Source: Hoyosella altamirensis
GTDB lineage: Bacteria; Actinomycetota; Actinomycetes; Mycobacteriales; Mycobacteriaceae
Direction of reading: 5' to 3'
Assembly: GCF_014191505.1 (NCBI RefSeq)
Contig: NZ_JACHWS010000002.1
Coordinates: forward strand, 868,001-932,000
Length of the DNA: 64,000 nt
Both the position numbers and the translations under genes were made by a program. Positions 49,108 through 57,677 of the stretch are shown here, piece after piece. The first letter of the stretch is position 1. Each line of letters starts with the position of its first letter. The notes under the pieces are model-generated. The model saw only the letters and a program-made list of their open reading frames with translations, had not been told where the DNA came from and ran no database searches.

Positions 49108-50646
49108 ATGGATACATTTGACCAGTTGATGCAGGGGTTCAGTGTCGCACTGACCCCGCAGAACCTACTGTTCGTCTTCATTGGTGTGCTCGCCGGAACG
49201 ATCATCGGCACCCTCCCCGGCCTCGGCCCAATGAGCGCGATCGCACTGATGATTCCCGTTGCTTTCGGGATGGACCCCACTACCGCGATCATCATGCTCG
49301 CGGGCGTCTATTACGGTGCGATATTCGGTGGCTCTACGTCGTCGATTCTGCTGAATGCTCCCGGAGTGGCCGGCACGGTGGCGACATCGTTCGACGGCTA
49401 TCCGATGGCTCAGCAGGGCAGAGCCGGTAAGGCACTAGCAATCGCCGCGATCTCCTCATTTGTTGGCGGCACGATCGGCATCCTCGGCCTGATGGCCGTT
49501 GCGCCCGCGCTATCAAGCCTCGCAGTCAGCTTCGGTCCCGCGGAGTACTTTGCGCTGATGATTCTCGGTCTCACCGCCGTGGTCACCCTAGCTGGCAAGA
49601 ACATCACGAAAGGCCTCATCGCCGCAGTTGTGGGTGTGATGATCGCCCTCGTCGGCATCGATACACAGACCGCGAATCAGCGTTTCACCTTTGGGCTGCC
49701 CGACTTGCTGGAGGGCATCGATTTCCTGATCGTCGCCCTCGGCATCTTCGCGCTCGCGGAAGTGCTCGTCATGCTGACGAAGCGGGGCAAGGAAGGCGAA
49801 AAGCGCAAGGTCACGTCGCTACGTCTCACTCGGAAGGAAGCGAAAACCATCGCGCCACCAGTCGCGCGCAGCTCGGTGCTGGGCTTCTTCACCGGCGTTC
49901 TCCCCGGCGCGGGCGCTACCGTCGCATCGTTCCTGTCCTACTCGTTCGAGAAGCGCATCGCGAAGGACGGCAAGACATTCGGCAAAGGCAACATCAAGGG
50001 CGTTGCTGCTCCCGAGTCAGCCAACAATGCGGCGGCCGTCGGTTCGTTCGTGCCGCTGCTGACGCTGGCGGTCCCAGGGTCCGGAACTACCGCGATCCTG
50101 CTCGGCGCGCTGCTCGTACTCGACGTGCAGCCAGGCCCGATGATGATGACGGACCGTCCCGAAGTGTTTTGGGGCGTGATCGCCAGCATGTACATCGGCA
50201 GCATCGTCCTGCTGGTGCTGAACTTGCCGCTCATTCCCGTGTTCGCGAAGGTTCTCGACACCCCGAAGACGCTGCTCCTCCCGCTGGTTGTCGTCTTCTG
50301 CGTGGTCGGTGTCTACGGATTGAGCTTCTCGACGTTCGACCTGTGGCTGCTCATCACGTTTGGTGCGATCGGTTTCTTGATGCGAGCCAATGGGTTCCCG
50401 GCAGCACCGCTGATCTTGGGGCTGATTCTCGGCGGCTTGATGGAACGCTCGATGCGCCAGGCCTTGCAGATCTCCGGCGGTGACTGGACTGTCTTCGCTA
50501 CGCAACCAATCCCCGCGATCTTGCTCGGGCTTGCGATACTGTCACTGCTCCCCGCCGTGATCGGAACAGTGCGACGGTCCCGCCGCGGCGCAGAGCAGGA
50601 CATCGACGGTGGGCAGGAAAAGGAGAAGGTCTCCGAAAGGATCTGA
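49108..50646 (+). CDS. tctA: TctA-type large membrane subunit
   Basis: This 512-residue permease has about twelve membrane segments. GTIIGTLPGLGPMSAIALMIPVAFGM, YYGAIFGGSTSSILLNAPG and, in the second half, PVARSSVLGFFTGVLPGAGATVASFLSY and PESANNAAAVGSFVPLLTLAVPGSGTTAILLG repeat the paired motifs that define TctA. It should carry a tricarboxylate with Na+ or H+. AGGA precedes the ATG. The second binding-protein gene begins 5 bases after its stop. Confidence 0.95.
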   Translation: MDTFDQLMQGFSVALTPQNLLFVFIGVLAGTIIGTLPGLGPMSAIALMIPVAFGMDPTTAIIMLAGVYYGAIFGGSTSSILLNAPGVAGTVATSFDGYPMAQQGRAGKALAIAAISSFVGGTIGILGLMAVAPALSSLAVSFGPAEYFALMILGLTAVVTLAGKNITKGLIAAVVGVMIALVGIDTQTANQRFTFGLPDLLEGIDFLIVALGIFALAEVLVMLTKRGKEGEKRKVTSLRLTRKEAKTIAPPVARSSVLGFFTGVLPGAGATVASFLSYSFEKRIAKDGKTFGKGNIKGVAAPESANNAAAVGSFVPLLTLAVPGSGTTAILLGALLVLDVQPGPMMMTDRPEVFWGVIASMYIGSIVLLVLNLPLIPVFAKVLDTPKTLLLPLVVVFCVVGVYGLSFSTFDLWLLITFGAIGFLMRANGFPAAPLILGLILGGLMERSMRQALQISGGDWTVFATQPIPAILLGLAILSLLPAVIGTVRRSRRGAEQDIDGGQEKEKVSERI

Positions 50647-50651
50647 CGGTC

Positions 50652-51638
50652 GTGACACACAAGCTCCGTTCCCTCCCAGGGAAGTTCGCTCTCTTGATGA
50701 TCGCCTTAGCGTCGATTATCGCGGGGTGCGTCCCTGGCGGCGGAACGGAGCTTTCGCCGCTACGCATCATTGTTCCGACTCCACCAGGCGGGGGATTCGA
50801 TCAGACTGCGCGCTTGACGGGCATCGCTTTAGAGGATGAACGGCTCGTGGAGAGTGCATCGATAATCAACATGCCCGGCGATGGAGGCCTCGCAGCCCTG
50901 CATCGCGCGCGATTTGAGGAGGGCGACCCTTCGCTGCTGCTGCAAATGGGTCTCGCGACGATAGCGAATGCCGAAGTCTCAGGGCAGGGCGAAGTGCTCC
51001 GCGAACTGACGCCGATCGCCCAACTGATGGACGAGCCGGGTGCGATCCTCGTGCGTCCTGATTCGGAGTTCGCGACGATCGATGACTTTGTGGCCGCGGT
51101 ACGGGCTGAACCGGACGCCGCACAGATTGGTGGGGGCTCTCAGCCTGGCGGCCCCGACTATCTCGCCGCGATGTTGTTCCTCGAAGCTATCGGCGTCGAG
51201 CCCACCCAAAGTGGGTATCGCGCGTACGACGGGGGTGGCGATATGCTCGGGGCTCTTGTCTCTGACCAGGTCGATGTTGCATTCACGGGCATCTCAGAGC
51301 ATCTCTACGAGATCCGGGACGGTGAAGTGCGTGTCCTCGCAATCACGGGGGCGGAGCGATTGCCAGGAATCGACGCCCCGACCCTCATGGAACGGGGACT
51401 TGACGTGGAGTTCCACAATTGGCGCGGCCTCATGGCACCACCAGGCATCTCACCATCTGAGCGTGACGCGCTCATCGACGTGTTCGCCAGCCTTGCCGGG
51501 TCAGCGACCTGGGGTCGCACGGTGAGTGACAATCACTGGAACAACACGTTCGTCGCCGGAGACGAGTTCGCGGACCACATCGGCCGGGAGACGCGCGAAC
51601 TGAATGAGTTGTTGAGACGCTTCCCTGCGGGTGGATGA
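50652..51638 (+). CDS. tctC: Second TctC-type substrate-binding lipoprotein
   Basis: This 328-residue lipoprotein (lipobox SIIAGC) is clearly a paralogue of the first TctC: IVPTPPGGGFDQTARLTGIAL, NMPGDGGLAALHRARF and GGGSQPGGPDYLAAML align with its motifs, but most other residues differ, so the two may bind different carboxylates for the same TctAB channel. The GTG at 50652 follows AAAGGATC. Two binding proteins flanking one permease in a single operon is uncommon. Confidence 0.9.
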   Translation: MTHKLRSLPGKFALLMIALASIIAGCVPGGGTELSPLRIIVPTPPGGGFDQTARLTGIALEDERLVESASIINMPGDGGLAALHRARFEEGDPSLLLQMGLATIANAEVSGQGEVLRELTPIAQLMDEPGAILVRPDSEFATIDDFVAAVRAEPDAAQIGGGSQPGGPDYLAAMLFLEAIGVEPTQSGYRAYDGGGDMLGALVSDQVDVAFTGISEHLYEIRDGEVRVLAITGAERLPGIDAPTLMERGLDVEFHNWRGLMAPPGISPSERDALIDVFASLAGSATWGRTVSDNHWNNTFVAGDEFADHIGRETRELNELLRRFPAGG

Positions 51639-51761
51639 CGTGTGGAGTTGGAGAGAAATGTTTGCCTCCGCGCTTCGAAGGGTAATCGGTAATCGTTAGG
51701 GTGCGTGTACTCGAGCCGTCGCCCACCTCATACTGCCGGTTAAACAGCAGCTGGCAGGGCC

Positions 51762-51806
51762 GATCTTGGCTCGTCTTGGCCCTTCGCGGCCAAGCGGGCC
51801 AAGATC
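51762..51806 (+). terminator. Strong hairpin downstream of the tct operon
   Basis: Outer arms GATCTTGGC/GCCAAGATC and inner arms CTTGGCC/GGCCAAG are perfect, with a short internal loop and a 6-base tip. It lies about 120 bases after the last tct stop codon. There is no T-run. Confidence 0.6.
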
Positions 51807-52074
51807 ATTAGGCCCCTGCGCAGAGCGCCTGCCGGTGTGCCATCTGCGAGATGTGATCGAGCAGCACGTCAGCAAAAAGTTTCCAATTTCCTGGTGAGTT
51901 GGCCTTGACCCTGCAGGCCGTCGTCCACGCGACCCTGTTGTCGCCGAGTTCGACCAGCTGCGCTGCCTACTTTTCGCCGAGATCTGCGCAACTAGAAGGT
52001 CAGCGTCGACATGGGGTGGCTGACCGCCCACGACCACTAACCGTGTGAAGACTTGCTGAACTAGAGTTTCGGGT
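51807..52074. other. 268 bases before the restriction island, no intact gene
   Basis: Fragments such as DPVVAEFDQLRCLLFAEICA in one + frame look protein-like but are closed by stops within 30 codons, so this may be decayed coding sequence at the edge of the acquired island. No direct repeat or attachment site was found. Confidence 0.4.
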
Positions 52075-53535
52075 GTGATAACTGGTGAGCTGAAGAGCAA
52101 GATTGACCGCGTTTGGGACTCGTTTTGGTCTGGCGGCATCAGCAACCCGCTTGAAGTGATCGAGCAGATCACCTACCTACTGTTCATTCGCCGCCTCGAC
52201 GACTTGCAGACAACCGCCGAGAAGAAGGCCCGGTTTACCCGTAGCGCCGTCGAAGATCCGATCTTTCTGCCAGCGCAGGCCCATTTGCGGTGGAGTAACT
52301 TCAAAAATGAAGCTCCAGAAGTCATGTTCAAGATCGTCGCTGACGAAGTCTTGCCGTTCCTTCGCGGCCTCGGCGGTGGCGGATCGACGTATTCCGAGCA
52401 CATGCGTGACGCGCGGTTCACAGTCCCCACACCGGCGCTGCTATCGAAGGTTGTCGACATGCTCGACGGCATCCCGATGGAAGACCGGGATACCAACGGC
52501 GACCTGTACGAGTATTTGCTTTCGAAGATCGCCTCCGCTGGCGTAAACGGGCAGTTCCGCACCCCGCGGCACATCATCAACCTGATGGTCGACATGACGG
52601 CGCCCAAACCAACTGACGAGATTTGCGACCCAGCTTGCGGCACAGGCGGCTTCCTCGTGACTGCCAGCGAATACATCCGCGCGAAGCATCCTTCCGCGCT
52701 GACGGATGCGACGCAGCGGCAGCACTTCCACCGATCCATGTTCCACGGCTACGACTTCGACTCAACAATGCTGCGGATCGGCAGCATGAACATGCTCTTG
52801 CACGGAATCGAGTCACCTGACATCCGCTACCGCGACTCGCTGTCTGAAGGCGCCGCCGGGGATGCCGAGAAATACACCCTGATCCTGGCCAATCCGCCGT
52901 TTGCGGGGTCGCTCGATTACGAGTCGACCAGCAAAGACCTTCAACGGATCGTGAAAACCAAAAAGACGGAACTGCTGTTCCTCGCACTCTTCCTGAAGCT
53001 CCTCAAGCCAGGTGGCCGAGCCGCAGTAATCGTCCCCGACGGAGTGCTGTTCGGCTCATCCAAAGCGCACAAGGACCTGCGTCGGGCCCTAGTTGAAGAG
53101 CAGAAGCTCGACGCCGTCGTGAAGCTCCCATCAGGTGTGTTCCGCCCCTACGCCGGGGTGTCGACCGCCATCCTGTTCTTCACCAAAACCAACTCCGGCG
53201 GCACTGACCATGTGTGGTTCTACGACGTCCAGGCCGACGGTTTCTCGCTCGACGACAAACGCAACCCGGTTGAAGCCAACGATCTGCCCGACGTCCTCAC
53301 CCGGTGGGCGTCAAGCGACACGACTGAGCGTGACCGTGCCCGCACAGAGCAGTCATTCTGCGTGCCAAAAGACGACATCGTCGTGCAGGGATACGACCTC
53401 TCGCTGAACCGCTACAAAGAAATCATCCACGACGAAGTTGAGCACCGACCACCGTTAGAGATCATCGCCGACATCGAAGTTCTGGAAGATGAGATCGCCA
53501 AAGGTCTGGCTGACTTGAAGGCGATGCTGTCGTGA
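52075..53535 (+). CDS. hsdM: Type I restriction-modification methyltransferase subunit
   Basis: This 486-residue N6-adenine methyltransferase has the N-terminal helical HsdM_N domain (LKSKIDRVWDSFWSGGISNPLEVIEQITYLLFIRRLDD), SAM-binding motif I DPACGTGGF (185-193), and motif IV NPPF (273-276). It methylates the adenine(s) chosen by HsdS and is needed for both modification and restriction complexes. The GTG at 52075 is the only fitting start; no strong ribosome site is seen. It overlaps hsdS by 4 bases. Confidence 0.95.
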   Translation: MITGELKSKIDRVWDSFWSGGISNPLEVIEQITYLLFIRRLDDLQTTAEKKARFTRSAVEDPIFLPAQAHLRWSNFKNEAPEVMFKIVADEVLPFLRGLGGGGSTYSEHMRDARFTVPTPALLSKVVDMLDGIPMEDRDTNGDLYEYLLSKIASAGVNGQFRTPRHIINLMVDMTAPKPTDEICDPACGTGGFLVTASEYIRAKHPSALTDATQRQHFHRSMFHGYDFDSTMLRIGSMNMLLHGIESPDIRYRDSLSEGAAGDAEKYTLILANPPFAGSLDYESTSKDLQRIVKTKKTELLFLALFLKLLKPGGRAAVIVPDGVLFGSSKAHKDLRRALVEEQKLDAVVKLPSGVFRPYAGVSTAILFFTKTNSGGTDHVWFYDVQADGFSLDDKRNPVEANDLPDVLTRWASSDTTERDRARTEQSFCVPKDDIVVQGYDLSLNRYKEIIHDEVEHRPPLEIIADIEVLEDEIAKGLADLKAMLS

Positions 53536-54653
53536 AGATGGTGGCGCTGGGTGAGGTAGTAGATTGCTTGGATCGACAGCGGGTTCCCGTCACAGAGTCG
53601 GAGCGCATTCCGGGGGACGTCCCGTATTACGGAGCAAATGGTCAACAAGGATGGATTGATCGGGCCATCTTTAACGAACCACTGGTGATTGTCGCTGAGG
53701 ACGGCGGTCACTTTAGTAATCCATCGAGAGGTGTGGCCTACCGAATAGCTGGCCCATCATGGGTGAATAATCACGGACATGTCCTTCGATCAAGGAGTCA
53801 AATTGACCACGATTTCTTGTACCATACACTTCGCAATTACGACTTCGCGCCCTACATTTCCGGATCAACGCGGTCAAAGCTGACGCAAGGGCAGTTGCTC
53901 CGGGCCGAGGTCCCCCTCCCACCTCTTGACGAGCAGCGACGCATCGCCGCGATCCTCGACCACGCCGACGCCCTTCGTGCCAAACGACGTCAAGTGCTCG
54001 CCCACCTCGACGATCTCACCCAGGCGATCTTCCACGACATGTTCGGCGACCCTGCCACATGGGCTAGCCGATGGCCGATGGGGGTAATTGGAGACATGAC
54101 CCAGTCAGTTCGGTATGGGACATCCGCGAAAGCTGGCGACTCCGGTGAGTGGCCGATTCTCCGGATGGGGAACGTAACTGACAGCGGCCGTCTGGATTTG
54201 AGGGACCTCAAGTACATCGACCTTTCGGTGGCCGACGTTCCTAGGTACACCGTTCGCCGGGGCGACATGCTTTTCAATCGAACGAACAGCAAGGAAAAAG
54301 TCGGCAAGACAGCAGTGGTTCGTACCGACCGGTCGCTCGCATTGGCTGGCTACCTAGTTAGAGTGCGATGCAAGCCTGAGCACCAATCCGAGTTCGTGTC
54401 GGCATATCTCACGAGTCCTTTTGGGCAGGCTATTCGGCGGCGCCTCGCGAAAGCTGCTGTCAATCAGGCAAATATTAATGCGTCTGAGCTGCAAAGGATC
54501 CCAATTGCCCTACCGAGTTCAGATTTGCAGCGTAAGTTCACCGCCAGGATCGAAAGCGTAGATGCTCAGCGGACCGCAGTGCAGAATCTCCTCATTTCAG
54601 ATGACCAACTTTTCACTTCCCTTCAGTCCCGTGCGTTCCGAGGGGAGCTGTGA
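53532..54653 (+). CDS. hsdS: Type I restriction-modification specificity subunit
   Basis: This 373-residue HsdS has two target-recognition domains (about 1-135 and 170-330) and two conserved helical spacers: PLPPLDEQRRIAAILDHADALRAKRRQVLAHLDDL after the first, and the shorter IALPSSDLQRKFTARIESV at the end. The half-sites it reads define the bipartite target and cannot be predicted here. The recognition regions are AT-richer than hsdM and hsdR, as is usual where these domains are exchanged. It overlaps hsdM (GTGA). Confidence 0.93.
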   Translation: MKMVALGEVVDCLDRQRVPVTESERIPGDVPYYGANGQQGWIDRAIFNEPLVIVAEDGGHFSNPSRGVAYRIAGPSWVNNHGHVLRSRSQIDHDFLYHTLRNYDFAPYISGSTRSKLTQGQLLRAEVPLPPLDEQRRIAAILDHADALRAKRRQVLAHLDDLTQAIFHDMFGDPATWASRWPMGVIGDMTQSVRYGTSAKAGDSGEWPILRMGNVTDSGRLDLRDLKYIDLSVADVPRYTVRRGDMLFNRTNSKEKVGKTAVVRTDRSLALAGYLVRVRCKPEHQSEFVSAYLTSPFGQAIRRRLAKAAVNQANINASELQRIPIALPSSDLQRKFTARIESVDAQRTAVQNLLISDDQLFTSLQSRAFRGEL

Positions 54654-54656
54654 CTG

Positions 54657-55610
54657 ATGCCTGTTGAGATGCGGATGTGGCGAATCGACGGTGAGCTGCC
54701 GCGTCCGCTCAAATCGTCAATGCTGCCGAGTGAGGCGGCTCTTGAGGATTTCTTGGAGCAGGATCCTTCCTTGCTGGGCACGCGACTTCTTGTTGTTGGG
54801 CGGCAGGTTCGAACGCCTTACGGAAAGTTCGTTGATCTCCTTGCCATTGACGGCGACGGTAATCTCCATGTCCTGGAGCTCAAGCGTGACAAGACTCCGC
54901 GCGATGTTGTTGCTCAAGTGTTGGATTACGGTTCGTGGGTCTCCACTCTCACTCGCGAGCAGATCATTGACCTCGCCAGTGACCATCTTGGGCAACCCTT
55001 CGAAGCGGCTTTTGAGGAAGTGTTCGGCAGTGCTCCTCCCGATGAGTTGAATGCCGAGCTTGAACTCACGGTTGTTGCCACAGACCTTGACGCAAGTTCT
55101 GAACGTATCGTGACGTACCTGCGTGACTTCGGTGTCCCCATAAATGCCGTGTTCTTTTCCTACTTGAAGGACGACGACCGTAGTTATCTCGCCCGCTCCT
55201 GGCTCGCAACCTCAGAGGAAGGCCAGCCCGCCACGCCGGGAAAGAAGGAGGGCAAGCGGGCGGAGTGGAATGGACAGGATTGGTTCGTATCGTTCGGAGA
55301 TGGCCTAGGGCGAGCGTGGGAGGATGGCCACGAATACGGATTTGTGTCGGCGGGCGGCGATATTTGGTATTCCCGCCCCCTTCGCTCGCTGCCGGTCGGG
55401 GCTCGGATCAACGTACACATCCCATCCCACGGCTACGTCGCGATTGGGGAAACGCTGGGCGAGGCCGTTCGATTCGACGAAGCGAAGGTGCTTGTCGAGG
55501 ACCTCTGGGTTCCGCTAGCTGACCAGGATCTCCATGCGACATACTCCCACGGAGCGGTGGGACTACCGCAAGCGGATGACATCGCCGAGTACGTGGTCCC
55601 TGTCCGTTAG
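54657..55610 (+). CDS. PD-(D/E)xK nuclease-like protein, truncated by an amber codon
   Basis: This 317-residue product (gene X of the island) has an N-terminal nuclease-like core: SEAALEDFLEQDPSLLG, then FVDLLAIDGDGNLHVLELK with Asp60 and Glu74-x-Lys76, followed by QVLDYGSWV with Gln87. This matches the NucS/DUF91-like PD-(D/E)xK pattern. A C-terminal beta-rich domain follows from about 205. A TAG at 55608-55610 ends it after YVVPVR, but the same frame continues for 45 codons (SDAYWEKGMFANQNSACKLR, FTLERLARHFG) to TGA 55748 and reads as a normal protein end; TAG for TGG (Trp) would explain this. It starts 3 bases after hsdS. A role in the island's defence is likely but unproven. Confidence 0.78.
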   Translation: MPVEMRMWRIDGELPRPLKSSMLPSEAALEDFLEQDPSLLGTRLLVVGRQVRTPYGKFVDLLAIDGDGNLHVLELKRDKTPRDVVAQVLDYGSWVSTLTREQIIDLASDHLGQPFEAAFEEVFGSAPPDELNAELELTVVATDLDASSERIVTYLRDFGVPINAVFFSYLKDDDRSYLARSWLATSEEGQPATPGKKEGKRAEWNGQDWFVSFGDGLGRAWEDGHEYGFVSAGGDIWYSRPLRSLPVGARINVHIPSHGYVAIGETLGEAVRFDEAKVLVEDLWVPLADQDLHATYSHGAVGLPQADDIAEYVVPVR

Positions 55611-55901
55611 ATCGCCAGCAGGCCCCAGTCCGACGCCTACTGGGAAAAGGGCATGTTCGCCAACCAGAACAGTGCCTGCAAGCTCCGCCAGGAATTTACG
55701 CTCGAACGGCTGGCGAGGCACTTCGGTGCGGACGGAGACAATTCATGAGTGAGCTGGGCTGCGTCGATGATGCCTTGCCGCTTACCCAGCTGAGTGCGAA
55801 CGCGCACATGAGCCCGCGAGCAAATTATGAGCAACATTCACAAGCAGGTTCTGCCATAATTTAGGGGCTGTCTAAATTATGGTGTGGAGGTGAATGCTGC
55901 G

Positions 55902-57677
55902 ATGTCTATAAGATTCGGGCCTAGTCCGATAGAGGACGCCGTCAGCGAAGCGCTTCGGCTTCTCGCTTCTGGCACGTGGGACCGCTCAGAGACTTCGCTC
56001 GTTGACCTTAAAGAGGAAGCCGGGCGGCGAGACAAGACGAAGAGCCTGCTGCCTGGAGCGCCCCGGAATGAGAGGGCAGCAGAACAAGTTGCGGGCGAAT
56101 CGGCATGTATGGCCAATACGCCAGGCGGTGGTGCACTTATCCTCGGAGCCGCTGACGATGGAACCCTGATTGGTACAGCCCTAGACGTCGAATGGCTCAG
56201 GCACCGGGTGTATGAGTTGACTGACCGAACCTTGACGCTCGACGTACGGCCAGTGGAGGTCGATGGAACCCGCCTTCTTGTGATCACTGCACCGCAGGCG
56301 ATTGAACCGATCCGTTGGCGAGGACGGGTTCGATGGCGTGTTAGCGACAAATGTGTGGAGGTTGATCCTGCATCTTGGCATGCCGAACGGATGATCCGGA
56401 CGAATTTTGACTGGTCTGCTCAGCCTTCACATGTGCCAGCATCCGAAGCTCGTGAGGCAGCAGTTGATGTAGCGCGCAGATTTCTGCTCAACAGTAACGA
56501 CTCCCACGCCTTCGACCTTGCAAGGCAGCCAACTCCGGAGCTTCTCCGTCGACTGAATGTCGTCACGGGTGATGGCTTTCTCACCAACGCTGGAGTGCTC
56601 GCATTTGTCGGCCGTGGCGAACCGGGGCTCGATTACATTCGCCGCGACATCGCCGGTGGTGACAGTCGGCAACGCGTGCACGTGGGCGCTCGGGGCCTGC
56701 TCGAAGAGTTGCACGAGGTCTTCACTCATATCGCGGCGAACAACGCCGTGCGTCACCTGCCGCGAGGCATCACTATCGGGCAGGTCCGAGACCTTCCAGA
56801 GCAAGCAGTTCGCGAAGCTGTGGTCAACGGGTTGGCGCACCGTGAGTGGGGTCTCGCCCAGCCAACGACTATCGAACACATAGGTCGAACCCTTCGCGTC
56901 ACTAGTCCCGGCGGATTCTTCGGTGGCGTCACTGCGGCGAACATCATTACCCATCCGTCCCAATCTCGGAACAGGGCGCTGACAGAGTTGTTTGCAGCGA
57001 TTCGCGTCGCGGAACGTGAAGGAGTTGGTGTCGACCGCATGGTCCGGGAGATGCTCCGGCTCGGCCACAGAGTGCCTACCATTGAGCAAATCGAAGGACC
57101 CTTCGTGCGAGTTTCTCTCGTTGGCGATGCGATTGACTCTTCATGGATTGGGTGGCTGTCGAGCCTGGAACCAATCGAATTATCTGAGGACGTCAACGCG
57201 CTACTGCTACTTCGCCATGTGGTTGATGAAGGCTGGATCGACGCCAATGGTGCGATGCCGATCCTTCAACTCAATCGTGCTGAAACGGTCGGCGCGATCA
57301 CCCGGTTGACACAAGGAACTATCGACAACGTCGGCATCGTGACACTCGTCGCAGGAATCCCTGACGACGAGTCTCCGGCATGGAATCTATCTTCTACAGC
57401 ACGCGACAGCCTTCAGTCGCGGGACCGTGATGCTCAAACGACGCGATCATGGCCGACACGCGCCAGAATTGCGCGCTCATACGCGCGTTCCCGGGGCCGC
57501 ATCAGCACAACGGAGCTCGGCGCTCTCACCGGTGCCAGCCCTACCAACGTGGGTAATGTGTTGAAGGATCTTGAAGAGGCTGGAGAACTCCGTCCGTCAA
57601 GACCAAATCGGCGAGGTCCAGGTTTCTATTACCTGTCAACGTCGAATCCAGATTTGGGAAAGGGGAACCGTGGGTAA
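55902..57677 (+). CDS. AlbA_2-domain ATPase/winged-helix protein in the restriction island
   Basis: This 591-residue product (gene Y) has an N-terminal AlbA_2 (Schlafen-type) domain at about 30-150 (VDLKEEAGRR, then NTPGGGALILGAADDG), a middle region, and the HATPase_c_4 motif at about 300-360 (VREAVVNGLAHREWG, then VTSPGGFFGGVTAAN). A C-terminal winged helix follows (ISTTELGALTGASPTNVGNVLKDLEEAGEL). Proteins of this layout were once called RecG-like regulators or restriction-linked ORFs (Rlo) in other type I loci; some act as regulators or defence effectors. ATG 55902 is preferred (GGAGG upstream). It overlaps hsdR by 8 bases. Confidence 0.82.
   Translation: MSIRFGPSPIEDAVSEALRLLASGTWDRSETSLVDLKEEAGRRDKTKSLLPGAPRNERAAEQVAGESACMANTPGGGALILGAADDGTLIGTALDVEWLRHRVYELTDRTLTLDVRPVEVDGTRLLVITAPQAIEPIRWRGRVRWRVSDKCVEVDPASWHAERMIRTNFDWSAQPSHVPASEAREAAVDVARRFLLNSNDSHAFDLARQPTPELLRRLNVVTGDGFLTNAGVLAFVGRGEPGLDYIRRDIAGGDSRQRVHVGARGLLEELHEVFTHIAANNAVRHLPRGITIGQVRDLPEQAVREAVVNGLAHREWGLAQPTTIEHIGRTLRVTSPGGFFGGVTAANIITHPSQSRNRALTELFAAIRVAEREGVGVDRMVREMLRLGHRVPTIEQIEGPFVRVSLVGDAIDSSWIGWLSSLEPIELSEDVNALLLLRHVVDEGWIDANGAMPILQLNRAETVGAITRLTQGTIDNVGIVTLVAGIPDDESPAWNLSSTARDSLQSRDRDAQTTRSWPTRARIARSYARSRGRISTTELGALTGASPTNVGNVLKDLEEAGELRPSRPNRRGPGFYYLSTSNPDLGKGNRG

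Noticed and set aside
51696-52172. 158-codon minus-strand frame before hsdM
   Set aside because: It overlaps the start of hsdM and the hairpin at 51762, and has no motif.
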